Positions 10,772 to 19,106 of a stretch of DNA of 64,000 nucleotides are shown here, piece after piece. The DNA is from SHZI01 sp031409515 (GTDB lineage Bacteria > Pseudomonadota > Gammaproteobacteria > Steroidobacterales > GCA-2729495): contig JANNXJ010000029.1 in assembly GCA_031409515.1 (NCBI GenBank), positions 93,669 to 157,668 on the forward strand, written 5' to 3'. The notes below the pieces were generated by a model, which was given only the letters and a program-made list of their open reading frames with translations, had not been told where the DNA came from and ran no database searches. The translations under genes were made by a program, and so were the position numbers. Numbering within the stretch: position 1 is the stretch's first letter; every line of letters starts with the position of its first letter.

Positions 10772-12352
10772 ATGTCTGCCAGTCTCATGCCCGCCAGCAA
10801 CCTGCTGGCCGATCTCACCCGCATCGTCGGCACCGTCCATGTGCTCACCAGCGACGTGGATCGGGAGTTCTACGCGATGGACGTCTATAACCAGCTCAAG
10901 TTGCCGCTGGCCGTCATCCAGCCCGGGACTGTCGGGGAGCTGCAGCAGGTGGTGCGCACGGCGACGAGTCAGGGCGTGGCCGTGGTCCCCCGGGGTGGCG
11001 GGGCGTCCTACACCGACGGCTATCTGCCGACGGTGAGCAATTCCATTTTGCTCGACACCTCGCGCCTGAATCGCGTGGTCGAACTCAACGAGGGCGATAT
11101 GTACGTCACCGTCGAGCCCGGCATCACCTGGAACGACCTGTGGCAGACGCTGAAAGCCAAAGGCCTCCGGACAACGTTCTGGGGTCCCTTCTCCGGCATC
11201 AAGGCGACGGTTGGCGGCTCCATGTCCCAGAACAGCGCGAGCCTGGGCTCCGGCAACTACGGTGTCTCTGCCGACGCGGTCCTGGCCTTTGAAGTGGTGC
11301 TGGCGAGTGGCGAGATCCTGAAGACGGGTTCCCGTGCAGCGGCGAACGGCGCGCCGTTCTTCCGCTGGTACGGACCGGACCTGACCGGCCTGTTCACTGG
11401 CGATGCGGGCGCCCTGGGCGTGAAGGCGCGCATCACGCTCCGGCTCATCAAGACCGTGCCGTTCTTCGGTGCGGCGTCCTTCGGTTTCGACGACTTCGAC
11501 GCCATGTCCCGGGGCATGGCCGCAGCCGCCCGGGAAGGCGTAGTGGCCGATAACTTCGGCCTCGACCCCAAACTGCAGCAGGGCCAGCTCAGCAGTACGG
11601 ATGCCAGCGATGCCATTGGCGCCGCCTGGGCCGTGGCGAAGACCGCACGCAATCCCATTGAGGCGGGCTGGCGACTGCTGAAAATGGCGGCGGCGGGCAA
11701 GCGCTTCCTGGCCGGCCACAACTACTCCGCCCACTACACCGTAGAGGGTGTGTGCCAGGCAGAGGTGAACGCCAAGCTCGCCCTGCTGCGCGGGGCGATG
11801 GAGGGCATTGGCACGGAAACAGCGAATACGATTCCGACGGTGATCCGGGCCATGCCCTTCATTCCGCTCTACCCGATCCTTGGGCCAAAGGGTGAGCGCT
11901 GGGTGCCCCAGCACGGGCTGATGCCCTTCTCGAAAATGGCCGAGTTCCACCAGAAACTGCAGAAGCTCTACACCGACAATGCCGAGCGCATGCGCAAGGC
12001 GAAGGTGGACAAGGGCACGATGTACATGACGATCAACACCCACGTCTTCCTCTACGAGCCGGTGTTCTACTGGGAAGACAGCCGGACGAATTTCCACAAG
12101 CGCTTCCTGCCCAAGGAGTACCTGGACATTCTTCCCGAGTATCCGGAGAACCCGGAGGGGAGGGCCCTGGTCCGCGAGCTGCGCCAGAAAATCAACGAGA
12201 TCTTCGCCTCGGTGGGCGCCGTGCACATGCAGGTGGGCAAGAGCTATCCCTACATGCAGGGGCGGGATACGGAAGCAGCCCGCGTGCTGCGCGACCTGAA
12301 GAAGAGCGTCGACCCGCAGAACCTGATGAACCCCGGGGCGCTGGGTCTGTAG
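10772..12352 (+). CDS. FAD-binding oxidoreductase (GlcD/PCMH-type flavoprotein)
   Basis: A 526-residue oxidoreductase with an N-terminal PCMH FAD-binding domain: QPGTVGELQQVV near residue 50, VPRGGGASYTDGYLP near residue 72, and VEPGITWNDLW near residue 112. A cap and C-terminal domain end in the DPQNLMNPG motif near the C-terminus, typical of D-lactate/glycolate/alkylphenol-type flavin dehydrogenases. No signal peptide is present. The overall plan resembles the vanillyl-alcohol oxidase/4-cresol dehydrogenase group, but the substrate cannot be read from sequence. CAGGAG lies upstream of the ATG. The TAG stop is supplied by a REP that begins one base earlier. Confidence 0.82.
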   Translation: MSASLMPASNLLADLTRIVGTVHVLTSDVDREFYAMDVYNQLKLPLAVIQPGTVGELQQVVRTATSQGVAVVPRGGGASYTDGYLPTVSNSILLDTSRLNRVVELNEGDMYVTVEPGITWNDLWQTLKAKGLRTTFWGPFSGIKATVGGSMSQNSASLGSGNYGVSADAVLAFEVVLASGEILKTGSRAAANGAPFFRWYGPDLTGLFTGDAGALGVKARITLRLIKTVPFFGAASFGFDDFDAMSRGMAAAAREGVVADNFGLDPKLQQGQLSSTDASDAIGAAWAVAKTARNPIEAGWRLLKMAAAGKRFLAGHNYSAHYTVEGVCQAEVNAKLALLRGAMEGIGTETANTIPTVIRAMPFIPLYPILGPKGERWVPQHGLMPFSKMAEFHQKLQKLYTDNAERMRKAKVDKGTMYMTINTHVFLYEPVFYWEDSRTNFHKRFLPKEYLDILPEYPENPEGRALVRELRQKINEIFASVGAVHMQVGKSYPYMQGRDTEAARVLRDLKKSVDPQNLMNPGALGL

Positions 12353-12416
12353 GAGCGCCTTTAGGCGCGACTGCCACGAGACCCGTCCGCGGGATCGCGG
12401 CTAGAGCTGCTCCCGC
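12349..12416. repeat. REPIN-like inverted pair between convergent genes
   Basis: The forward REP at 12349-12370 gives the FAD oxidase its TAG stop. The inverted, more diverged unit at 12395-12416 (TCGCGGCTAGAGCTGCTCCC) contains the stop codon of the convergent PagL-like gene (12401-12403). So both genes end inside the element. Confidence 0.8.
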
Positions 12417-12931
12417 ATTGTGGGTCCGCGGAAGGTCGCCCTGCGCAGCAGCATGTCCTGCCCCAGATTTGGCTGCTTCAGCCCGGCATTGCTGAAGTGC
12501 CGCCACTCCAGGGACCAGCGCTCGCCGAGGCGCAGTCCCGCGGACAGTGAAAAGGTGAGTGGTGAGGACACGAAGGCATTCGTGTCGGTGTTCGCCCCGA
12601 TGCCGAAGCCCAGCAGCGGTTTAAGCGTCGCGTCCGGGCGGAACGCAAAGCGCCGCTGGACGCTCAGGTAGCCGTAGCTGTCCACGGACCGGGTGGCCGT
12701 CCAGGCCTGAGTCACACACACGGGTCCCGCGCTGCCAGCAGTGCAGGTGTCCTGCAGGACGCGGCCGTTGACCTGCTGTGCCGAGACGTAGCCGACCGCT
12801 GTTTCCCAGCGCGTGGTTGAGCGGGAGATCTCCAGAGCAGTGCCGTCCGACCGCGTCGGGCCGGCGGCGAGTTGCCAGGTGGCGGCCGGGGTGGGTTGGG
12901 GACATAAGGGGTCGCGGCGCGGGTGCCGCAT
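12401..12931 (-). CDS. PagL-like acyloxyacyl hydrolase (lipid A 3-O-deacylase family), no signal peptide
   Basis: A 176-residue beta-barrel-like protein. The C-terminal RHFSNAGLKQPNLG segment matches the PagL active-site region, where His and Ser two residues later are catalytic. The third catalytic residue of PagL, Glu twelve residues after the Ser, appears here as Asp (LGQD), from memory of the family. PagL removes the 3-linked acyl chain of lipid A in the outer membrane. The only sensible start is the ATG at 12931, overlapping the toxin stop (TAATG). That start leaves no signal peptide: the protein opens MRHPRRDPLCPQP. I infer 5' truncation by the adjacent toxin-antitoxin module, so it may be a pseudogene. 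The C-terminus REQL and the stop lie in a REP. Confidence 0.65.
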   Translation of the reverse strand: MRHPRRDPLCPQPTPAATWQLAAGPTRSDGTALEISRSTTRWETAVGYVSAQQVNGRVLQDTCTAGSAGPVCVTQAWTATRSVDSYGYLSVQRRFAFRPDATLKPLLGFGIGANTDTNAFVSSPLTFSLSAGLRLGERWSLEWRHFSNAGLKQPNLGQDMLLRRATFRGPTMREQL

Positions 12932-13317
12932 TAGCGCCGTTGCAGGTGCGCCCGGAGCCACGCCGCAAAGGCAGCTTCCTCAATCTCGCCGCTGGCGACG
13001 CCGAGCATGGCGAGGGTCGCCGCGGCCTGGGTCGCGACCAGACGATGGCCGTTCAGTGCCAGAAAAATGCCCACGGCCAGAAACGCGGCCCGCTTGTTGC
13101 CGTCCACGAAGGGATGGTTCTTGGCCAACCCCACTCCGTAAGCAGCGGCCAGGTCCGCAAGATCCGGCTGGCCATAGACTTCCAGATGCTGGGGCCTCGC
13201 CAGGGCTGACTCGAGCAGCCCCTCGTCGCGCAGGCCCGCCGATCCGCCATGCTCAGAGAGACTTTCGTCGTGGAGCAGGCACAACGCCGGCTTGTCGATC
13301 CAGCGCCAGCTGCTCAT
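12931..13317 (-). CDS. Fic/Doc-type death-on-curing toxin
   Basis: A 128-residue toxin. The Fic core HPFVDGNKRAAF near residues 69-80 matches the HxFx(D/E)GNKR nucleotide-transfer motif of Doc, which phosphorylates EF-Tu in the P1 system. Length is normal for Doc. The ATG overlaps the stop of the antitoxin gene by four bases (ATGA), the classic arrangement of a co-translated toxin-antitoxin pair. Its own stop overlaps the next ATG by one base. Target and toxicity here are inferred from the family only. Confidence 0.9.
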   Translation of the reverse strand: MSSWRWIDKPALCLLHDESLSEHGGSAGLRDEGLLESALARPQHLEVYGQPDLADLAAAYGVGLAKNHPFVDGNKRAAFLAVGIFLALNGHRLVATQAAATLAMLGVASGEIEEAAFAAWLRAHLQRR

Positions 13318-13538
13318 TTGGCGAGCTGGTGGAAGGTATCCCGGTACTCGTGCATAAACTCTCGCCCGGCCGCAATCTGCGCGTCGACGTCCGGGTCATA
13401 GGGAGTCAGGGTTATCCCGTTCGTGGCTGCAGTGACGAAGAGCGTATCGCCCTTCTCCACCTTGAGCTTTGCGAGCACTTCCTTGGGCAGGATCACGCCG
13501 ACGGAATTGCCGATCTGGGTGAGCTTTAGGGTTGTCAT
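13314..13538 (-). CDS. AbrB/MazE-type antitoxin
   Basis: A 74-residue protein with an N-terminal SpoVT-AbrB swapped-hairpin DNA-binding domain: LTQIGNSVGVILPKEVLAKLKVEKGD, shown here only as a family match across residues 6-31. The C-terminal tail (FMHEYRDTFHQLAK) would be the toxin-neutralising segment. It is expected to bind and repress its own promoter and to neutralise the Doc toxin. A GTTATAAC operator-like site lies just upstream. The gene pairs with the toxin through a 4-base overlap. Confidence 0.9.
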   Translation of the reverse strand: MTTLKLTQIGNSVGVILPKEVLAKLKVEKGDTLFVTAATNGITLTPYDPDVDAQIAAGREFMHEYRDTFHQLAK

Positions 13539-13555
13539 GTCAGCCCCTGAGAGTA

Positions 13556-13575
13556 GTTATAACAAAAGTTATACT
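13556..13575 (-). promoter_or_regulatory. promoter/operator of the toxin-antitoxin module
   Basis: The palindrome GTTATAAC (13556-13563) and a near copy GTTATACT (13568-13575) lie 18 to 37 bases upstream of the antitoxin ATG. On the minus strand they include TATAAC, a good -10 box. AbrB-type antitoxins usually bind such AT-rich dyads in an otherwise GC-rich genome. This is inferred from position and base composition. Confidence 0.5.
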
Positions 13576-13610
13576 AGCCAGCCCCGCCGGGCATTGCAAG
13601 CGGCCAGGTG

Positions 13611-14621
13611 TCAAGAAAGATAAGGCCGCGTCAGGTCCTCGGAAACCGTCCAGAGCTTCGCCGCCAGTTCATCGTTCTCCATGTTGCCGCCCGGGAGGAA
13701 CGGGTTGCAGTCCTTGAAGAAGTAGCCACTGACGCCGGCGAGTCCCGGCCAGGTCGCGAGGTAAACCTGGGTGGCGGCCCCCGCTTCGACGCTCTTCATG
13801 AAGGTCCAGCCCAGCAGCTTGGCGGTCACGATCTGGTACCAGGGCAGGTACCGTCCCAGATTGGTCATGATCACCCCGGGCTGCAGGGCATTGGCGGTGA
13901 CCTGCGTGCCCTCCAGGCGGCGGGCCAGCTCGCGAACGAAGAGGTAGTTCGCCAGCTTCGACTGACCGTAGGCCTTGCGGGGCTCGTAGTCCCGGGCGCC
14001 GGACAGGTTGTCGAACTCGATGCCGGCAGCCGGAGCCTGCTTGTAGGCCCCGCTGGCCACGACGACGACGCGCCCCTGGCGCGCCGCTGTCAGCTGGGGG
14101 AGCAGCCGCTGGGTCAGCAGGAAGTGGCCCAGATGATTGGTGACGAAATGCCGCTCAATGCCGTTGATCATTTCCGCCGTGGGCACTTCCATGACGCCCG
14201 CATTGCACAGCAGGATGTCGAGGTTCTCACTCAGGCCGGCCACCTGCGTCGCGCAGGCGACCACGGAGTCGAAGTCCGTCAGCTCCAGCGCCACCGGGGT
14301 GGTGCGTCCCTTGACCGAGGCGCAGGCCTCCGTGGCCTTTGCCAGCGTCCGGGCGGTGCCGATCACGTGGGCCCCGCGCAGGGCCAGCACCCGCATGCTT
14401 TCGTAGCCCAGTCCGGAGTTCGCGCCCGTGACCAGCGCCGTGGTGCCCGTCAGGTCGATGCCCGCCGTGACTTCCTCGGCAGTGGAGTCGGCATTGAAGG
14501 GCCCCAGGGGCACGCCGTCGGGCCGGATGATCTCGGCCCGTTCGCAGCCAGCCAGGGTGCCCGCCGTGGCCAGAGCGGCCCCGCCCAGCAGGAGTTCTCG
14601 CCGGTTCAGCGAGTAGCTCAT
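13611..14621 (-). CDS. SDR family oxidoreductase, exported lipoprotein-like (copy 1)
   Basis: A 336-residue SDR. It opens with NRRELLLGG and a lipobox-like TLAGC near residue 27, so it is probably Tat- or Sec-exported and lipidated. Next comes a conserved linker (IIRPDGVPLGPF). The Rossmann motif TGANSGLG, an NAG motif in CNAGVM and the active-site AYGQSKLANY follow, as in WW-oxidoreductase/retinol-dehydrogenase-type SDRs. I chose the ATG at 14621, overlapping the upstream stop (ATGA). It is a tandem paralogue of the next gene, with the same architecture and many identical blocks. The substrate is unknown. Confidence 0.85.
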   Translation of the reverse strand: MSYSLNRRELLLGGAALATAGTLAGCERAEIIRPDGVPLGPFNADSTAEEVTAGIDLTGTTALVTGANSGLGYESMRVLALRGAHVIGTARTLAKATEACASVKGRTTPVALELTDFDSVVACATQVAGLSENLDILLCNAGVMEVPTAEMINGIERHFVTNHLGHFLLTQRLLPQLTAARQGRVVVVASGAYKQAPAAGIEFDNLSGARDYEPRKAYGQSKLANYLFVRELARRLEGTQVTANALQPGVIMTNLGRYLPWYQIVTAKLLGWTFMKSVEAGAATQVYLATWPGLAGVSGYFFKDCNPFLPGGNMENDELAAKLWTVSEDLTRPYLS

Positions 14622-15658
14622 GACAGCAGGTAGGGTTTGGTCAGTTCTGTGGACACCTGCCACAGCTGCGCGGCCAGCGCGTCGTTCTGCATCGGGCCCT
14701 CGGGGACCTCCGGGTTGCAGTCGGCGAAGTAGTAGCCGCTGACCGTGGCCAACGCTGGCGCCGTGGCCACGTAGCAGGTGGTGGCGGTGCCCGCCTCGAC
14801 GCTCTTCATGAAGGTCCAGCCGATCAGTTTGGCCGCAACCTGCTGCCATTGGGGAAAGTTGCGGCCCAGGTTGGTCATGATGACGCCCGGGTGCACGGCG
14901 TTCGTGGTGGTCGTAGTCCCGGCCAGGTTCTTCGCCAGCTGCCGGACGTACAGGTAGTTCGCCAGCTTGGACTGGCCATACATCTTGTTGGGCTTGTAGT
15001 CCCGCTCGCCGGACAGGTTGTCGAACTCGATCCCAGCTTCCGGCGCCCACATATAGCCACTGCTGGAGAGCACGACCACGCGGCCCTGGGGAGCAGCCTG
15101 CACCTGGGGCAGCAGACGGTTGCCCACAATGAAGTGGCCCAGGTGGTTGGTGACGAACTGCTTCTCCAGGCCGTAGACCTGCTCGAGTTCCGGCAGGTTC
15201 ATGATGCCCGCGTTCAGGATCAGCATGTCGATGGGTATGCCCAGGGCCCGCACCGCATCGGTGCCGGCAACGATGGACGGGAAGTCGGTCAGTTCGATGG
15301 CCACGGGAGTAGTTTTGCCCTGAATCCCCGCGCAGGCCTCCTGGGCCTTCTCAATTGTCCGGGCGGCGCAGATCACGTGAGCGCCATGGCCGGCCAGCAC
15401 CCGCATGGTTTCCAGGCCGAGGCCGGAATTCCCGCCGGTAACCAGTGCGGTCTTGCCCGTCAGGTCGATACCCTGGGTCACCTCGTCGGCGGTGGACTTG
15501 GCGCCGAAGGGTCCGAGAGGGACGCCCTCGGGACGGATGATCGGCTTGTCTTCGTTGGGGCCGCAGGCGGCCAGGCTCATAGTGAGGGTCGCGCCGGCGA
15601 GCGCGGTGCCCCCGGCGAGCAGCTGGCGGCGGTTGATGGGGCTGTCGAGACGCTGCAT
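14618..15658 (-). CDS. SDR family oxidoreductase, exported lipoprotein-like (copy 2)
   Basis: A 346-residue paralogue of the downstream SDR. The N-terminus has NRRQLLAGG and the lipobox SLAAC, then IIRPEGVPLGPF. The cofactor motif is TGGNSGLG, the NAG motif LNAGIM and the active site MYGQSKLANY. I placed the start at the ATG at 15658 because AGGATAGG precedes it; an ATG at 15685 would overlap the upstream gene. Shared order and a 4-base overlap with copy 1 show a tandem duplication kept in one operon. The location outside the cytoplasm is inferred from the lipobox. Confidence 0.85.
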   Translation of the reverse strand: MQRLDSPINRRQLLAGGTALAGATLTMSLAACGPNEDKPIIRPEGVPLGPFGAKSTADEVTQGIDLTGKTALVTGGNSGLGLETMRVLAGHGAHVICAARTIEKAQEACAGIQGKTTPVAIELTDFPSIVAGTDAVRALGIPIDMLILNAGIMNLPELEQVYGLEKQFVTNHLGHFIVGNRLLPQVQAAPQGRVVVLSSSGYMWAPEAGIEFDNLSGERDYKPNKMYGQSKLANYLYVRQLAKNLAGTTTTTNAVHPGVIMTNLGRNFPQWQQVAAKLIGWTFMKSVEAGTATTCYVATAPALATVSGYYFADCNPEVPEGPMQNDALAAQLWQVSTELTKPYLLS

Positions 15659-15665
15659 GGGGTGC

Positions 15666-16667
15666 CTATCCTGGAAACTCAGCAATACCGGAGAGTGACT
15701 CTTTCTGACCCACGTTGTTCCGGGCCACGATGGTAGCGTCCGACAGGCGGACCTTCACGATGTCGCCGGTAAAAAAATTGCCGATCACCGCGAACTGACC
15801 GTCGGGCGAGGAATTGACGGCGGCCCAGCCCATGCCCTCCAGCGGGTAATTTCGCAGTACAGCACCCGTCTTCGGGTCCATCACCAGAAAACCCCTGGCC
15901 GTGCTGATCAGCAGCCGGCCGTCCGGCGTGGCGTTCATCACGAGCACCATCGGCACGTCCGGGTTGTTCTCGAAGTTCGCCAGGTCCGGCAACTGCTGCT
16001 GTTTCTTCAGGTCGTACTGCAGCACCCGCTTGCCGGTCTCGGAGACGAAGATCATCCGGGTGTCGTTGTCGGCGAGGACGGTACTGGTCACAGCCAGGAA
16101 GCCGAACATGCCGCCGTTGGCGACGGTGGCGTACTCCTGGATCAGCTTCCCGTCGGCGTGGTGGCGGAACACGTGGCCGTCGCCGATCACGTCCCGGCCC
16201 GGCAGCAGGCGGAACTTGGTGGTCACCGCGGGATGCCCCGTCTGGGTGCCCATCATGTGCTCGCCAAAGTAGAGGCTACCGTCCTGGCCAAAGGTGACAC
16301 TCGAGTACATGCGGTCGGAAAAGGTCCGCACCGGCTTCTGCACACCGGTCGGGGCAATCTCCACCACGGTGGGCGTGAGCTGGGAGAAGGCCCACAGGGT
16401 CCGGTCCGGCGCAAAGGTCAGGCCGCCGACCTTGTGCCGGGTACCCTTCAGGTACAGCTCGCCCTTCAGCTGCAGGTTCTCGTCGTACTGGATGATTCTG
16501 CCCGTCCCACCGTGGTCATCGGTGGGGTTGTCCATGATCGTGGCGGCCACGAGGATGTCGCCCTTCGCGAAGGGCTTGACGGTACTGACGTATTTGTCCG
16601 TGTCGGCGTGCAGGCTCACGGTGAACAGCAGCAGGCCTGCTGCAATTGGTTTTGTCAGACGGATCAT
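15666..16667 (-). CDS. secreted beta-propeller protein of unknown function
   Basis: A 333-residue protein with a short signal peptide (IAAGLLLFTVSLHA). Its repeated blades have spacing typical of SMP-30/YncE-like beta-propellers (GGLTFAPDRTLWAF, SSVTFGQDGSLYFGEH, MNATPDGRLLIST, NSSPDGQFAVIG). No catalytic metal-site set can be assigned with confidence. It sits first in line with the two exported SDRs, with an intergenic gap of seven bases to copy 2. I infer a common periplasmic pathway whose substrate is unknown. Confidence 0.7.
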   Translation of the reverse strand: MIRLTKPIAAGLLLFTVSLHADTDKYVSTVKPFAKGDILVAATIMDNPTDDHGGTGRIIQYDENLQLKGELYLKGTRHKVGGLTFAPDRTLWAFSQLTPTVVEIAPTGVQKPVRTFSDRMYSSVTFGQDGSLYFGEHMMGTQTGHPAVTTKFRLLPGRDVIGDGHVFRHHADGKLIQEYATVANGGMFGFLAVTSTVLADNDTRMIFVSETGKRVLQYDLKKQQQLPDLANFENNPDVPMVLVMNATPDGRLLISTARGFLVMDPKTGAVLRNYPLEGMGWAAVNSSPDGQFAVIGNFFTGDIVKVRLSDATIVARNNVGQKESLSGIAEFPG

Positions 16668-16680
16668 GGTCGCTCCCGGT

Positions 16681-18183
16681 CTACTCAGTAGTGTCGATGC
16701 TGCCGCCTGAGTTGTCGCCGATCAGGCCGCTTGCTGCTGTGGCGTACACATTGCGCACCGCGCCGTTGTTGCGGCCGATCAGGCCGCCGACGGCTTCCTT
16801 GCCGGTCACCACTCCCGTGGCAAAGCTGTTGCGCACCCGGCTCTGGGAATTGAAGCCCACGAGGCCGCCCACGTTGGTGCCCGTGCCCTGGACGTTGGCA
16901 GTGGCAAAGCTGTTCTCCACCAGGGCATCGGTGTTGACGCCGACCAGCCCGCCCACGTTGTCGGCCCCGGCGACGACCCCGGTAGCACGGCTGTTCAGTA
17001 TCTTGCCGGTCGTGCTGAGGCCCACGAGCCCGCCCACGCCCTTGCCCGCCGTTACCCGCACGTCCGCGGAGCTGTCCCGGACGATGCCGTTCATGTCCCC
17101 TGCCAGCCCGCCAATGGCAGCCTGCCCGGACACGTCCCCGCGCACGTGGCAGTTGACCACCTGGCCCGCATGGCCACCGACGAGCCCGCCTGAGGCCAGC
17201 CGCCCGACGACCTTCACGCTGGCCTGGCAGTCCGCGATGTAGCCGAAGTTGGCCCCCACCAGCGCGCCGGTGCCGCCCTTGCCCGTGACGCTGGCGTTCT
17301 CCAGGGTCAGGTTGCGCACCACGCCGGTCTTCGCGAGGGTGCCGAACAGGCCAACCCCGCCTGCTGCCGGCAGGTTGATGGTGAGGTTGCGCAGCGTGTG
17401 GCCATTGCCGTCCAGCGCACCGGCAAAGCCGTACTTGTCCCGGGCCACCATGCAGTTGTTCCCGGCGCCGCAGTTGCCCACCGGGGTCCAGTTGGCGATG
17501 GTGCCCAGATCCAGGTCCTGCACCAGTTCGTAGCGGCGCGCGTTGCGGGTGGCCAGGTCGAGGCCGGTGGCCAGCGTCTGGATGGCCTGCAGCTGCTCCG
17601 CGCTGCAGATGCCGTACCAGCCGTCCCCGTCCGCATCCCGGGCAAATTCGCCGGCGTCTTTTGGCGCGGCATCGAAGGCGTCGGCCAGGCCGTCGCCGTC
17701 CCGGTCCCGGTCTTTGGAGCCCTTGGCCGGGCAGCCGGCCAGTTCCACGGGAGAGGGTGACGGAGCCCTGACGTCAGCGACCGAGCCGGCTGCCGCGATG
17801 CTGCTGAGACTCGCTGTGATCCCGCCACCGGCTGTCGGCTGTACGCCAGCCGGGCGGCTGCCGCCAGTGCCACCCGTGAGGCCCTTCTGCGCGGCGAAAT
17901 ACGCGGCCACGTCCTCGAGTTGTTGCCGGGTGAGGGTCTGCACGGCGCCGCCCATGATGGAGTCTGCCCGGGTGCCAGTCTGGTAGGCGAGCAGCGCCTG
18001 GACGAGGTACTCCTGGTGCTGGCCGCCGAGGATCGGAAAGGCGGGCGAGGGGCTGCTGCCGTCCGGGCCGTGACAGGCCGAGCAGGCCGCGGCGACGCCA
18101 CGGCCCCGTTCCGCGTCACCAGCAGCCTGGGCAAGGCCCGTAGCGGCCGCGAGGACAACAAGAGCCAGCAGGAGTGTTTTCAT
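16681..18183 (-). CDS. c-type cytochrome fused to GLUG repeats
   Basis: A 500-residue secreted protein. A signal peptide (1-20) is followed by a class I cytochrome c domain with C34-x2-C37-H38 (CSACH) and a typical ending at about residue 100. A Ser/Gly/Pro linker and a calcium-binding-like Asp-rich stretch (DRDRDGDGLADAFD) follow. From about residue 290 to the end there are serial GLUG-type repeats (GGLVG..., NSFATG...) forming a beta-solenoid. GLUG repeats are otherwise known from surface proteins and peptidases. The fusion suggests a haem domain presented on an extracellular or outer-membrane-associated solenoid. It clusters with exported oxidoreductases, which it might serve as electron acceptor (inference). 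Confidence 0.8.
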   Translation of the reverse strand: MKTLLLALVVLAAATGLAQAAGDAERGRGVAAACSACHGPDGSSPSPAFPILGGQHQEYLVQALLAYQTGTRADSIMGGAVQTLTRQQLEDVAAYFAAQKGLTGGTGGSRPAGVQPTAGGGITASLSSIAAAGSVADVRAPSPSPVELAGCPAKGSKDRDRDGDGLADAFDAAPKDAGEFARDADGDGWYGICSAEQLQAIQTLATGLDLATRNARRYELVQDLDLGTIANWTPVGNCGAGNNCMVARDKYGFAGALDGNGHTLRNLTINLPAAGGVGLFGTLAKTGVVRNLTLENASVTGKGGTGALVGANFGYIADCQASVKVVGRLASGGLVGGHAGQVVNCHVRGDVSGQAAIGGLAGDMNGIVRDSSADVRVTAGKGVGGLVGLSTTGKILNSRATGVVAGADNVGGLVGVNTDALVENSFATANVQGTGTNVGGLVGFNSQSRVRNSFATGVVTGKEAVGGLIGRNNGAVRNVYATAASGLIGDNSGGSIDTTE

Positions 18184-18192
18184 GGCTCTGAG

Positions 18193-19020
18193 CTACTGCG
18201 CGTTGGCGCGGTCAAACTTTTCCTTGGCTTCCTTGGCGAGCTTCTCGAAATCGGCGTTCTTGCCGAACTGGAGCTGCTGATCGGTATACATACCCACCGC
18301 CGCGCCGAGGTATTTGCTGGAGCGGGCTTGCTCCAGGACGAAGGCCCCGAAGTCCGCGTAGCTCAGCATCGTGCCCTTGGGTGAGTTGGCGTTCACCGAC
18401 AACTTGAAGTTCTTGCGGGCCGGTTCTTCCACGAGGAACGGCGGCCGGAAAATCACGTACTCCAGGCCGCTGGCGCGGACCAGGCCTTCCATGTCCTTCA
18501 TGTTCTTGTAGAGGTAGCGGGACTTCCACAGCCAGTTGAGCCGGAAGTCCCCCGGGGCGGGCTTCACCAGCGGGAACTCGTCCTCAACGCCCAGGGAACT
18601 CGCCACCAGGAGGCGCCGGTTACCCTTGTTCTTCATCGCCGCGATGATATTGGCCGTCCCGGCGGTGAAGAGGTCGAAGGTGGCGGGCGTTTCGGCCGTA
18701 TCCGTGGGGTCCACCCGGGGGCCGACCATGGAGACCACGACCTCGGTGCCGGTCATGGCGGCCTCCAGGGATGCCAGGTCGTAGACGTCACCCTTCAGGA
18801 CCTTCAGGTGCGGATCCCTGAGCGCCACATCTTCGGGCCGTCGTGCGACCCCGGTGACCGTGTAGCCCGCTGCCAGGGCCTGCCGGATGATTTCCGTGGA
18901 ACTCTTGGCGGTGGCACCGATGACGACCAGGCCCGGCGCCGCCGGGTTGGTTGCCGCGATTCCGGGACTGGCCATTGTCCCCAGCGCCAGCAGGCCTGCA
19001 ACCAGGGCTCTCAGATGCAT
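18193..19020 (-). CDS. exported NAD(P)-binding protein (NmrA/atypical SDR)
   Basis: A 275-residue atypical SDR. A signal peptide (HLRALVAGLLALGTMASPGIAA) precedes the Rossmann motif VVIGATAKSSTEII. Later VSMVGPRVDP and VIFRPPFLVEEP resemble the NAD(P)H-binding NmrA-like family, which often lacks catalytic Tyr/Lys. The ATG at 19020 has GGAG eight bases upstream; a longer open frame to 19104 would place the signal peptide inside the protein and is less likely. It is divergent from the SnoaL-like gene. It probably belongs to the same exported redox cluster downstream, with a 9-base gap. Confidence 0.75.
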   Translation of the reverse strand: MHLRALVAGLLALGTMASPGIAATNPAAPGLVVIGATAKSSTEIIRQALAAGYTVTGVARRPEDVALRDPHLKVLKGDVYDLASLEAAMTGTEVVVSMVGPRVDPTDTAETPATFDLFTAGTANIIAAMKNKGNRRLLVASSLGVEDEFPLVKPAPGDFRLNWLWKSRYLYKNMKDMEGLVRASGLEYVIFRPPFLVEEPARKNFKLSVNANSPKGTMLSYADFGAFVLEQARSSKYLGAAVGMYTDQQLQFGKNADFEKLAKEAKEKFDRANAQ

Positions 19021-19106
19021 GACGGGAGCTCCGTGTGATCCGGCAAATGCCAGTGCTACTGTAGTCCGCAGCCCACTGCTTTGCACCATTGAAGGAGCCT
19101 CCACCC

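Noticed and set aside
12900..12931. Longer start for the PagL-like gene at 12961
   Set aside because: It would extend into the toxin coding region and still gives no signal peptide. The TAATG overlap start is simpler.
16806..17300. Tandem repeat considered as a CRISPR or DNA repeat array
   Set aside because: The period comes from GLUG protein repeats. The units differ in DNA sequence and length and stay in one reading frame.
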